Positions 1 to 6,644 of a stretch of 53,321 nucleotides of DNA are shown here, piece after piece. The position numbers were made by a program, and so were the translations under genes. Source of the stretch: a virus; IMG/VR virus record IMGVR_UViG_3300031463_000010, positions 1 to 53,321 of that record. One strand, written 5' to 3'. The notes under the pieces were generated by a model that was not told the origin of the DNA, searched no databases, and saw only the letters and a program-made list of their open reading frames with translations. Every line of letters begins with the position of its first letter. Within the stretch, counting starts at the first letter, position 1.

Positions 1-2
1 CT

Positions 3-884
3 GGGATGCTGTCCCATTTCCAGGCATCATCGGCGTACAACAGAGTTGAGATATACGCGCGGGGAGCTACGCTCAACAAAAATGCGGTCTCGATCAGAAC
101 TGTCACTGCAGGCGGCACGGTTCTCTCGTCTGTTGAGGTCCTGGGAGAAGGCCCAGCACGCGTTGAAGTATACCCAAGTCTGATGGTCTCCGGTGGCATC
201 AACGTAGGCAGCGCTACCGGGGCAGGTACAGGACAGGTGAAGACGAGCGGTGACATTACGGTCTCCGGTGGTATCAACGTGGGAAGTGCTACCGGGGCTG
301 GCACAGGACAGGTGAAGGCGAGCAGTGACATTACGGCCTCCGGTGGTATCAACGTGGGAAGTGCCACCGGGGCCAGCACGGGTCAGGTGCGGGCGAGCGG
401 TAGTATACTCAGCGCCGGTGGCATCGCGGCTGGGAGTTCATCACAGTCTGTCAGCACAGGCAATGTCTGGTTCACAGGTACGCTACAGTCGTACAAAGGT
501 GGTACAGCATATACCGTCTATGGGTACGTTCCATTATCTACAGTACTCACCCATGACAGTCTCAATGAAGACCCGATAAATGCTGGAAACTACACCATCG
601 GACACTCAGGAAGTTCTGCAACATATAAATTTGGGTTCCCATCTAGTGCCAAGGCAATCATGGTACGACTCGCTGGGAAGTGGAGTTCTGCCAATGACTC
701 TTATGCAGCGTACATGTGTTATACATCAGGGGCGGTTGGTGTACTCATTCGTGCTGAGGTAGCTAACATCTGGGATGACAACTTCGGGCCTGTAATGCTC
801 GACAGCAACGGTATGTGTGAGCTCAAAGTTGTTGGCGCAAATATGTTGGCGATATACGTGGGGATAATAGGTTACTTCATATAA
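3..884 (+). CDS. tail fibre protein, C-terminal part (5' end cut by window edge)
   Basis: The frame is open to the window edge, so the ATG at 6 is probably internal and the N-terminus is missing. After about 60 residues it carries three near-identical 25-residue repeats (S-G-G-I-N-V-G-S-A-T-G type) and a degenerate fourth, as in trimeric fibre shafts. A non-repetitive domain of about 135 residues follows and ends in a hydrophobic stretch, a plausible receptor-binding tip. It may be the end of the gene cut off at the other window edge, but the two ends do not join directly in one frame: read through, the 53321-to-1 junction stops after about 15 codons. Fibre role inferred from repeats and position. 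Confidence 0.75.
   Translation, partial: GMLSHFQASSAYNRVEIYARGATLNKNAVSIRTVTAGGTVLSSVEVLGEGPARVEVYPSLMVSGGINVGSATGAGTGQVKTSGDITVSGGINVGSATGAGTGQVKASSDITASGGINVGSATGASTGQVRASGSILSAGGIAAGSSSQSVSTGNVWFTGTLQSYKGGTAYTVYGYVPLSTVLTHDSLNEDPINAGNYTIGHSGSSATYKFGFPSSAKAIMVRLAGKWSSANDSYAAYMCYTSGAVGVLIRAEVANIWDDNFGPVMLDSNGMCELKVVGANMLAIYVGIIGYFI
186..410 (+). repeat. three tandem 75-bp repeats in tail fibre gene
   Basis: Units at 186-260, 261-335 and 336-410 are each 75 bp and in frame (25 codons), with only scattered, mostly synonymous differences. A decayed fourth unit starts at 411. Such repeats often break short-read assemblies, which may explain why the contig is opened here. Confidence 0.9.
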
Positions 885-901
885 TAAACAAGAGGAGAGC
901 A

Positions 902-976
902 ATGTTCTTCGGACATCCTAGGGAAGAGCACCGCTATTGCAAGACGTGTCAGCGCACGACGCTGCACAGAGGTTGA
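902..976 (+). CDS. 24-residue peptide with CxxC motif
   Basis: A 24-codon frame begins 17 bases after the fibre stop, preceded by an AGAGGAGAG ribosome binding site. It is mostly charged, with one C-K-T-C motif that could be half a zinc-binding site. Function unknown. The good SD and tight spacing to the next gene support translation, but the length makes it uncertain. Confidence 0.4.
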   Translation: MFFGHPREEHRYCKTCQRTTLHRG

Positions 977-997
977 AGTGTTGGAGAGGGAGCATCT

Positions 998-1192
998 ATG
1001 CGCGTGTATCACAAAGAAGGTACTGAAATCACCACGCCGGACGGGAGGGTGGTGCGCCATCGCGTAGCCTTAGAGCGCATGGCGCGGCATCATCGGACGC
1101 AGAACTGTGAGAACCGCTACAGGGAGCGCATTTGGTTCAGCACACATTGTCCTCAACCATCACTCACTTTATGCTTACAGGAGGTCGCATGA
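998..1192 (+). CDS. small basic protein, unknown function
   Basis: 64 residues, rich in Arg and His, with no recognisable domain. It has a GGAGAGGGAG SD before the ATG. Its stop overlaps the next start as ATGA, and its last codons contain that gene's AGGAGG, so the pair looks translationally coupled. The coupling is the main argument that it is real. Confidence 0.45.
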   Translation: MRVYHKEGTEITTPDGRVVRHRVALERMARHHRTQNCENRYRERIWFSTHCPQPSLTLCLQEVA

Positions 1193-1542
1193 AGTTACAG
1201 GATTTGGTCACAGCCGAACAACCTATAGCGCGGTTGATGGAGCAGAAGATGTCCGCCCTCACTGCCTACCGCCTGGCTTTGATTGCGCGTCAGATGGAGC
1301 CCTATCTTGAGGCGTTCAAGAAACAGCGCCTGGAGATTGCACGACGTTATGGCGAGGAGAGGGACGGACAGGTGACCGTGCCACCAGAAAGGGTGACAGA
1401 ATTCTTGAATGAGATGCAACCCATTCTCGATGAGGAAGTGGAGATAAAATTCCGTCCTATATCCCCGAAGGACATAGACGGACAGATTTCACCACAGGAC
1501 ATCTACAGCCTCTGGTGGCTGTTCGACAATGAGGGTGAGTGA
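1189..1542 (+). CDS. small phage protein, possibly DUF1617-like
   Basis: 117 residues starting M-K-L-Q-D-L, with SD AGGAGG six bases upstream; an in-frame start at 1132 lacks one and was not used. It is helical and charged: a short N-terminal helix, a long amphipathic middle (R-L-A-L-I-A-R through K-K-Q-R-L-E-I-A), then an acidic end. The order of features recalls the small DUF1617-type proteins found near the lysis genes of Gram-positive phages. That match is from memory of the family's look and needs a profile search. Confidence 0.55.
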   Translation: MKLQDLVTAEQPIARLMEQKMSALTAYRLALIARQMEPYLEAFKKQRLEIARRYGEERDGQVTVPPERVTEFLNEMQPILDEEVEIKFRPISPKDIDGQISPQDIYSLWWLFDNEGE

Positions 1543-1603
1543 CGACGTCAGGTAAATTTTCGTAACAGAAGATATAAATAAACAACATCACAGTCAACGT
1601 GCT

Positions 1604-1894
1604 ATGAGAACAACACAGACGATGGTCGAACTTGCAAATATCAGAGAGCAACTCAACCAGATCGATAGCCGTCTCGCGCGTGTCGAGACATTGATGTCCG
1701 TGCATAACTCTACGTGCCCTTACCGCGAGGATATTGCACGCGCGCGCAACAATAATGACCGCATAAAGACGTTGGAAGAACAAATCAACGACATGCGCTT
1801 GACATCGGCACGCAATGGTGCAATGTTCGGCGGTGTTGTGGCATTAATATCGAACGTATTACCAACACTGTTGCGTGCCATAGGTATTATATGA
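1604..1894 (+). CDS. XhlA-like membrane-anchored coiled-coil protein (possible holin or lysis accessory)
   Basis: 96 residues. Two helical coiled-coil stretches (about 6-30 and 44-66) flank a short segment with one Cys, then a hydrophobic C-terminal segment (about 72-95) runs to the end. This is the architecture of haemolysin XhlA-family proteins, which associate with the membrane beside phage lysis enzymes. It lies directly upstream of the endolysin, whose GGAGGT site starts three bases after this stop. No clear SD precedes ATG 1604; ATG 1622 is an alternative. Confidence 0.6.
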   Translation: MRTTQTMVELANIREQLNQIDSRLARVETLMSVHNSTCPYREDIARARNNNDRIKTLEEQINDMRLTSARNGAMFGGVVALISNVLPTLLRAIGII

Positions 1895-1909
1895 CTGGAG
1901 GTATATGTT

Positions 1910-3565
1910 ATGGTAACCAACACGTTGCTCTGCATGCACTGGGCGCCGATGCATGCCGGACAGCAGGACGACAACTTTGCTATAAGGCTCAGCCCTCCGG
2001 TGATAAAGATAATGTTCTCCGGGGAGACAGTACGACGTGCCGATGTAGCACTGCAGGCAGCACAGAAGCTGCTCGTACTCAGAAACTATGAGATCAGTGA
2101 GAATCTCAAATGGGGTGGGCGCGGTCTGCGTGACCGCAAGCATGCACTTGAGATAGCCGACCGCCATTCCGATGAGTGGTTGCGCATCCTGAGCAAGAAC
2201 AATTTATGGGATGATAAGTTGGCCGTCGAGGGTCTCAACGAGCCTCGAGTGTGGGCAGATGAGCCACCCGAGCTGTCTGCTGCGTATTACGCACGGCTGA
2301 CGGCAAATATGGCATCATCGCGCGTGCGCGTCGTTGCGTTAAACCTTGGCGTGGGATGGCCTGGGAACGGACAACCACAAGAGCCGCCCGATTCACCGCC
2401 GATATGGAATCCATTCATCGAAACTATCGAAGCGATCTGGAAGTACAAAGGATTCCTGGGACTGCACGAATACTGGTATGTCAACGGCCCGCAGGAAAAC
2501 TGGGGATGGTGGGCAGGACGTTTCCGCGCCTGTCCATGGGACGTGCCAATCATCATCACCGAGTGTGGGATCGACAGCCATGTCGTTCCAGGAGGCGACT
2601 ATTATGGCTGGCAGGGCATGGGGCGCCCGGATAAGGCGCAAGTATATCTCTCACAGCTGGCGGCGTATGAAGCACAGTTGGTAGCGGATGGCCGTGTAAT
2701 CGGGGCCACAATATTTACCTACGACTTCGAAGACAACCATTGGGCTACCTATTGCACACGCCCTGTGGAGTTCACGACACTGTGGCTAGCACATGCACAA
2801 AAGGTTCGCGATGGACTTTATGTAAATAACCCACCAAGCCCATGGCCGCTGCCTCGGTATAGCAAGCCAATATGGAAACCAAACGCACCGGCAGGTGTTC
2901 CACTGGCAAAGCATCTGTGGCCGGAAGGAGGGACACCAGTGCAGCCACAACCACAACCACAACCACAACCACAGCCACAAGACGTGTGGGGAAGTATTGA
3001 GATCACCAGATGGAAGGAGCTGTGTGAGAAGTATGGGAAACAATACAACATCGATCCAAGGATATTAGGAACGTTGATCGCGTTAGAGAGCAACGGTGAT
3101 CCCAACGCCATAAGCCCATCAGGCGCGGTGGGACTCATGCAGGTAATGCCACGCGACGCCGGACAGCAATTTGCTAACCGTCCGACGAAACAAGAGTTGC
3201 TCGATCCTGACGTCAATGTACAGACCGGCACGTCAATACTGGCGTCAAACCTGGCTGCCAACGATAATAAACTGTTCCCCGCATTAGCAGAGTATTACGG
3301 AGGCCCTGCCGCCGCTAAGAACATGAAGAGTGAAGCCGCACAAACATATCTATCGAGGTTCGTTAAGCAGTGGCTCAGACTGTGGGGCACGACGCCCCCC
3401 ATAGAGACCACAATCAGTCGCGATACGGTTGTGCATGCACGCTGGTGGTCGGAAGAGGCGACACGGAAGTTGGAGAGCGCATTAGAGCTGATAAGGGAGG
3501 CTCGTCGCGAGCTGGTAGAAGAAGTAACAACGAATCTTTACGACGTTGAAAGCGCAGTCGACTAG
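1910..3565 (+). CDS. two-domain endolysin: GH-A-like glycosidase plus lytic transglycosylase
   Basis: 551 residues, SD GGAGGT. The N-terminal half (about 1-310) resembles a TIM-barrel glycoside hydrolase of clan GH-A: an N-E-P motif gives candidate acid/base E111 and I-T-E-C gives candidate nucleophile E218. A Pro-Gln repeat linker (343-357) leads to an SLT/goose-lysozyme-fold transglycosylase (about 360-490): A-L-E-S-N with catalytic E393, then the G-L-M-Q-V-M-P motif. A charged helical tail (510-551) may oligomerise or bind the wall. There is no signal peptide, so release probably needs a holin. Two catalytic domains imply cleavage at two sites of the wall. The transglycosylase call is firm; the exact GH family is open. 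Confidence 0.85.
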   Translation: MVTNTLLCMHWAPMHAGQQDDNFAIRLSPPVIKIMFSGETVRRADVALQAAQKLLVLRNYEISENLKWGGRGLRDRKHALEIADRHSDEWLRILSKNNLWDDKLAVEGLNEPRVWADEPPELSAAYYARLTANMASSRVRVVALNLGVGWPGNGQPQEPPDSPPIWNPFIETIEAIWKYKGFLGLHEYWYVNGPQENWGWWAGRFRACPWDVPIIITECGIDSHVVPGGDYYGWQGMGRPDKAQVYLSQLAAYEAQLVADGRVIGATIFTYDFEDNHWATYCTRPVEFTTLWLAHAQKVRDGLYVNNPPSPWPLPRYSKPIWKPNAPAGVPLAKHLWPEGGTPVQPQPQPQPQPQPQDVWGSIEITRWKELCEKYGKQYNIDPRILGTLIALESNGDPNAISPSGAVGLMQVMPRDAGQQFANRPTKQELLDPDVNVQTGTSILASNLAANDNKLFPALAEYYGGPAAAKNMKSEAAQTYLSRFVKQWLRLWGTTPPIETTISRDTVVHARWWSEEATRKLESALELIREARRELVEEVTTNLYDVESAVD

Positions 3566-3571
3566 CTGGGT

Positions 3572-4387
3572 ATGGAAGCGTTTCGCGTAGGAGTGATTGC
3601 AGACGTACATGTCGGTTCTATGTTCGGCATATGGCCGCCGGACATGCGCACGTCCAGTGGAGGGCTATACAAACTCAACCGTGGTCAGGAGTATCTATGG
3701 GAGAACTGGCTACGCATTGCAGAGGAAATACCCCCGCTGGACGTGTTGATATGGAATGGGGATATAGTAGACGGGAAACAACCAAAGGAAGGCGTTCGTT
3801 TCGTATTGGAGACGGACATAATCCACCAGGCAAAAGCCTTCCTTGAGGCGGCCAGACCGTTCCAGAAGAAGGTTGTTGGTGTGACCTATGTGACAAGGGG
3901 GTCGCGCTACCACGACGTTGAGGATTCCGCAACAGAGATGATTGCGTATACATTGAATGCACGCCAGAACGTTCATGGATGTTACAGCCATGACTGGTTG
4001 CTGTTCGAGACGTGCGGGCTCCTATTCGATGTGGCACATTCCCAGTCGGTAATGATGCGCTACATCACCACACCATTGGAACGTGAAGGCCAGTTCAGTG
4101 ACATGGCAGGGCTGCATGCCGATGTGATCGTGCGCTCGCACAGCCACCAGATGTTGATATCGTACATCGAAGGGGCAAACCGTGCTCCCTTGCGCGCCGA
4201 GATATCCACACCAGCATGGCAGCTTGAGACGTCCTATGTCATGCGCAGGAACACTCCAAACCGTGGTGTGCGCCGCAACCTTGGTATGGTTGTCATTGAG
4301 GTAGCAGATGGGTTCCCGCGTGCCATACCTTATGTGTTTCCGCATCCGCTTCCAGAGCGCATAGCGATCGATGAGTTGGAGGAATGA
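3572..4387 (+). CDS. calcineurin-like metallophosphoesterase
   Basis: 271 residues with the metallophosphoesterase motif series in order: D11-x-H13 (A-D-V-H), G63-D64 (N-G-D), R-G-S-R-Y-H114 in place of the usual G-N-H-D, H156 and S-H190-S-H192. These ligate a two-metal centre that hydrolyses phosphomono- or diesters. The substrate is unknown; phage members include nucleotide, DNA and RNA phosphatases. It starts seven bases after the endolysin gene and overlaps the next by ATGA, so it is expressed with the lysis genes, an unusual place for such an enzyme. The changed third motif is worth noting. Confidence 0.8.
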   Translation: MEAFRVGVIADVHVGSMFGIWPPDMRTSSGGLYKLNRGQEYLWENWLRIAEEIPPLDVLIWNGDIVDGKQPKEGVRFVLETDIIHQAKAFLEAARPFQKKVVGVTYVTRGSRYHDVEDSATEMIAYTLNARQNVHGCYSHDWLLFETCGLLFDVAHSQSVMMRYITTPLEREGQFSDMAGLHADVIVRSHSHQMLISYIEGANRAPLRAEISTPAWQLETSYVMRRNTPNRGVRRNLGMVVIEVADGFPRAIPYVFPHPLPERIAIDELEE

Positions 4388-4653
4388 TGCAAGACCCGGA
4401 CTTTACGATGAAGGATTTGCTGATAGAGATTTTACAGCAACAATATCTTGATACCGGTGGAGGTGTGAGTGTAGAAGAGATTGCAGATCAACTCGGATGT
4501 AGCAGTGCATGGGTGCACAAACGTCTAAGGAAGCTGGCAAAGGGTGGTAAGTTAGTGGTGCGCTTCCAAACGCGCACGAGATCGGATGGAAGGCCATGCA
4601 AAGTGCCTGTGTACTCATTAAAAGGTGATTCTGAGGTATTGACAAGTTCATGA
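4384..4653 (+). CDS. winged helix-turn-helix DNA-binding protein
   Basis: 89 residues. Helices at about 8-20, 28-36 and 40-53 (E-E-I-A-D-Q-L-G-C-S-S-A-W-V-H-K-R-L) form a typical helix-turn-helix, followed by a beta-wing containing K-L-V-V-R-F and V-P-V-Y-S-L. It resembles small MarR/Lrp-like wHTH regulators lacking an effector domain. Its start overlaps the previous stop, with SD GGAGG. A strong promoter for the next genes lies over its 3' end, so it could regulate that promoter (inference). Confidence 0.7.
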   Translation: MMQDPDFTMKDLLIEILQQQYLDTGGGVSVEEIADQLGCSSAWVHKRLRKLAKGGKLVVRFQTRTRSDGRPCKVPVYSLKGDSEVLTSS

Positions 4654-4667
4654 TTTTGTGTTACAAT
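4639..4667 (+). promoter_or_regulatory. sigma-70 promoter for the RHH-holin genes
   Basis: TTGACA (4639-4644), a 17-base spacer, then TACAAT (4662-4667), with TGT just before the -10 (extended -10). Predicted transcription start is near 4674, 29 bases before the next ATG. It begins inside the end of the wHTH gene and shares its -35, spacing and TTGTGT spacer end with the promoters around 25-27 kb. Confidence 0.85.
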
Positions 4668-4702
4668 AGCAGCAAAACCTGGTGAGGAGGTGCTATTGTA
4701 AC

Positions 4703-4936
4703 ATGGTGGGAAGGATGAGAGACAATAAGACACGCTACATGTCGTGGAGGCTCACTGAGGAGCAATACAGAGTCGTGGATAAGGTCGCAAAGCTGTTGGA
4801 AGGAAATCACTCAATGGCGCTGCGCTTCATCATTAACGACTTCGCACGACGCCATGGCATGTTGGATGACAGTGACATTGACCTTGGCGTAAGTTTGGAG
4901 GAAGAAAATGGAATACTACACAAAGCCTTGGTATAA
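4703..4936 (+). CDS. ribbon-helix-helix-like DNA-binding protein
   Basis: 77 residues from ATG 4703; AGGAGG lies 12 bases upstream, and a GTG at 4682 in frame has no SD. The pattern K-T-R-Y-M-S-W-R-L (strand), T-E-E-Q-Y-R-V-V-D-K-V-A-K-L-L (helix), H-S-M-A-L-R-F-I-I-N-D-F-A-R-R (helix) fits a CopG/Arc-type ribbon-helix-helix fold. An acidic tail follows. As first gene after its own promoter it may be autoregulatory. It overlaps the next gene by 29 bases. Confidence 0.6.
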   Translation: MVGRMRDNKTRYMSWRLTEEQYRVVDKVAKLLEGNHSMALRFIINDFARRHGMLDDSDIDLGVSLEEENGILHKALV

Positions 4937-5102
4937 GAGCAAGACCATTTGGTTCTTTCTACTGTTCCTGGCAGTATCGGTGGCGAACTTGTTCGGGTAC
5001 AGCGCTTACAGCCCCGATCCACAGACACAGGAGATCATCAACATCGCTGTAGCAATTGTGGGGATCATATTGCGTGCGGTCAGCAGTAAGGGGATTTCGT
5101 GA
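4908..5102 (+). CDS. holin-like small membrane protein
   Basis: 64 residues, SD GGAGG. A short K-P-W-Y-K-S-K-T basic N-terminus is followed by two membrane segments (about 14-31 and 42-59) joined by a short S-P-D-P-Q-T-Q loop, ending R-A-V-S-S-K. This matches a common set of two-helix phage holins or holin-like proteins. With the endolysin upstream it is the best holin candidate in the window. Confidence 0.65.
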   Translation: MEYYTKPWYKSKTIWFFLLFLAVSVANLFGYSAYSPDPQTQEIINIAVAIVGIILRAVSSKGIS

Positions 5103-5103
5103 G

Positions 5104-5340
5104 ATGGTGAAAAAGTGGGCACAGAAAGTCGACCTTGATGAGGGAAGCCTGACAGCGCTGGGGTGGCCAAGTGCGTCCAAGATTGCAGGGAAAATATCGA
5201 GTGGTAAGGTAACCTATAAAGAGGCCATCCAGAAGCTCGTGTTCATCGCAAATGTGAGCGGAAGGAAGAACCCAGAGCTGGCAAAGAGGGCAAGGGCTAT
5301 CATCGCAACACTGCGCAGGCAATTTGGTAAAGAGGACTAG
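5104..5340 (+). CDS. small basic phage protein, unknown function
   Basis: 78 residues from ATG 5104, with SD AAGGGG inside the end of the holin-like gene. It is Lys/Arg rich and helical (K-K-W-A-Q-K-V-D..., K-R-A-R-A-I-I-A-T-L). Similar short proteins that end in a run of K/R helices are frequent in phage genomes but have no assigned role. It is the last gene of the plus-strand lysis cluster; its final codons form the left arm of the hairpin. Confidence 0.6.
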   Translation: MVKKWAQKVDLDEGSLTALGWPSASKIAGKISSGKVTYKEAIQKLVFIANVSGRKNPELAKRARAIIATLRRQFGKED

Positions 5341-5359
5341 GGAGTTTCCCTAGTCCTCT
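5331..5359. terminator. bidirectional hairpin at the convergence point
   Basis: A perfect 13-bp inverted repeat (5331-5343 with 5347-5359) with a 3-base loop overlaps the last codons of the plus-strand gene and ends nine bases inside the 3' end of the minus-strand gene. There is no long T-run in either direction, so it may act with other factors or protect both mRNA 3' ends. Confidence 0.7.
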
Positions 5360-5559
5360 ACATATTCACAAAATGCAGGCCCGCCGCTGTTCACACTGAC
5401 ACGGCATGGGTCAAGGCGCGTGCATTTCTCACACGGAACGTACCGCCGTAACCTTCCGACATCCTCTATCCTGATACGAGCCCTAGGCTTGCGTCCATGT
5501 TCCACATTCCCTTCATTGTTGATCAGCTCAATCAGTTCGCATACGAGCGTGCCACTCAT
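5350..5559 (-). CDS. small Cys-containing protein, unknown function
   Basis: 69 residues. Cysteines in C-E-K-C and D-P-C plus a late F-C suggest a small zinc knuckle, with a basic stretch before it (R-K-P-R-A-R-I-R). Its ATG overlaps the previous gene's TGA. It is the promoter-distal last gene of the long minus-strand operon. Confidence 0.55.
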   Translation of the reverse strand: MSGTLVCELIELINNEGNVEHGRKPRARIRIEDVGRLRRYVPCEKCTRLDPCRVSVNSGGPAFCEYVED

Positions 5560-6341
5560 ACATACTCAACTCCTGTGTGTCCTAGGACTGCTTGGACATA
5601 TGGAGGCGTGACCGGAAGTCCCTCGCATTCCCTCCATTTGACCCATAGGTTACATAGGAAAATCTTTATCATAGCACGCATTGCCATCATGTGGATGTGA
5701 CCATCCGTGTACTTATGACGGTGCTTCTTCCCAGTACACGCGCTTGCTGGCCTGTTGCATTGTTCACACCACGGCGATCGGTACTTGTTGTGTATGCGCT
5801 CTTTGTAATCGTAGTAGAAACTTACCCATGGCTCTGTCTGGCTGCGTAGGAACTGCTGGCCTATAAGGTAGCATGTGGACTTCAGCGTGTTATTGTAATG
5901 CATCGGCTCTCCAGCCCTCCGGTACTCGCGCTTCCCATCCACGACAGCATATCCGGCGTAGCGCCACAGCGCAGACACTGTCCTGAACTTGCCAATATCG
6001 TCTATTTGTGCGAGCAGCTGGGCTGCAATACCACCAGCGCGCAGTCCATTGAACTGAGTTATCCACGGCCACACTGCGATCTCAGACGCCGCGTTGATCA
6101 TGCTCTCCCGTGCATACTCGACTGCGTCCTCCAGGTTTAAGCGCTTGATCATTGCAGCCTCAAACTCGGCTTCCAGTGCACACGCCCCCCGCTCGACCGC
6201 ACTAATGCGTGCCTTGTGCGCCATCAGCATCCGGTACAGTTCGCGCCAGAAGCTGAATGCCTGGAACAGCTGCGCATGCTTCCTTGGTTTTAGTCTGCGT
6301 GATGTACTGACGTTTGCGTTAGGTAGAAGTTCTTCTTCCAT
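5556..6341 (-). CDS. IS110-type Transposase_20-domain protein lacking the DEDD domain
   Basis: 261 residues, SD AAGGAGG. From about residue 95 it follows the C-terminal (Tnp_20) half of IS110/IS116 transposases: a helix-hairpin-helix-like F-N-G-L-R-A-G-G-I-A-A-Q-L-L-A-Q-I-D-D-I, then W-R-Y-A-G-Y, an R-R-A-G-E-P stretch, a helical Y-Y-D-Y-K-E-R and M-A-M-R-A-M-I-K-I-F. An inserted C-x-x-C / C-x-G-K-K-H-R-H segment looks like a zinc site. The N-terminal RuvC-like DEDD nuclease of real IS110 enzymes is absent; about 90 helical residues replace it. No IS ends are visible and it sits in the operon, so it looks domesticated. Confidence 0.7.
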   Translation of the reverse strand: MEEELLPNANVSTSRRLKPRKHAQLFQAFSFWRELYRMLMAHKARISAVERGACALEAEFEAAMIKRLNLEDAVEYARESMINAASEIAVWPWITQFNGLRAGGIAAQLLAQIDDIGKFRTVSALWRYAGYAVVDGKREYRRAGEPMHYNNTLKSTCYLIGQQFLRSQTEPWVSFYYDYKERIHNKYRSPWCEQCNRPASACTGKKHRHKYTDGHIHMMAMRAMIKIFLCNLWVKWRECEGLPVTPPYVQAVLGHTGVEYV

Positions 6342-6400
6342 CTTTACCTCCTTCCGTACTTGTTATGTAATATTATTCGCACTCCCTCAGCGGTCGTCAC

Positions 6401-6634
6401 GTGGCGCGTGGCTCGCATGTGCGTCCTGGGTTCCATAAGCTCTTAGGCTCGCATACAAGATGTGGGTTCCATCCTTGTTATGGCTCGCACAAACCATCCG
6501 GTTTTCACACCTCCCTGGCTGCAACGCGCTGCGCGAGCTCCATCATGCTCTACGACACGCACTGTGTCGATGGGTTTCATGGCCGCTATGGCTCGCATGG
6601 AGGAGGTGGGTTCCACTCCCGTCTTGGCTCGCAT
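6401..6634. repeat. thirteen tandem 18-bp repeats (9 conserved + 9 variable bases)
   Basis: Read on the minus strand, every 18 bases begin with ATGCGAGCC or ATGGAACCC (or a decayed form), alternating, followed by nine bases that differ between units. The clearest units start (minus strand) at 6634, 6616, 6598, 6580, 6490, 6472, 6454, 6436 and 6418; the middle four are diverged. The array lies between the polymerase and transposase-like genes, both minus strand. 18 bp is six codons, so it encodes hexads in either strand: M-R/E-A/P-x-x-x on minus, G-S/F-H-x-x-x on plus. Confidence 0.85.
6443..6634 (-). CDS. possible hexad-repeat peptide encoded by the 18-bp array
   Basis: A 63-codon minus-strand frame starts at the first ATGCGAGCC, 11 bases after the polymerase stop, and reads M-R-A-x-x-x / M-E-P-x-x-x hexads. 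It is stopped by a TAA in one variable segment (6443-6445), although the repeats continue in the same frame for 30 more codons. GGAG lies 13 bases upstream, so the SD is poor. It could be a decaying gene or a fortuitous frame through a DNA/RNA element. Confidence 0.3.
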   Translation of the reverse strand: MRAKTGVEPTSSMRAIAAMKPIDTVRVVEHDGARAARCSQGGVKTGWFVRAITRMEPTSCMRA

Positions 6635-6644
6635 AGCACCGGCA

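Noticed and set aside
6401-6634. CRISPR array
   Set aside because: The period is 18 bp with 9-base conserved parts of two alternating types; repeats and gaps are far too short and there are no cas genes.
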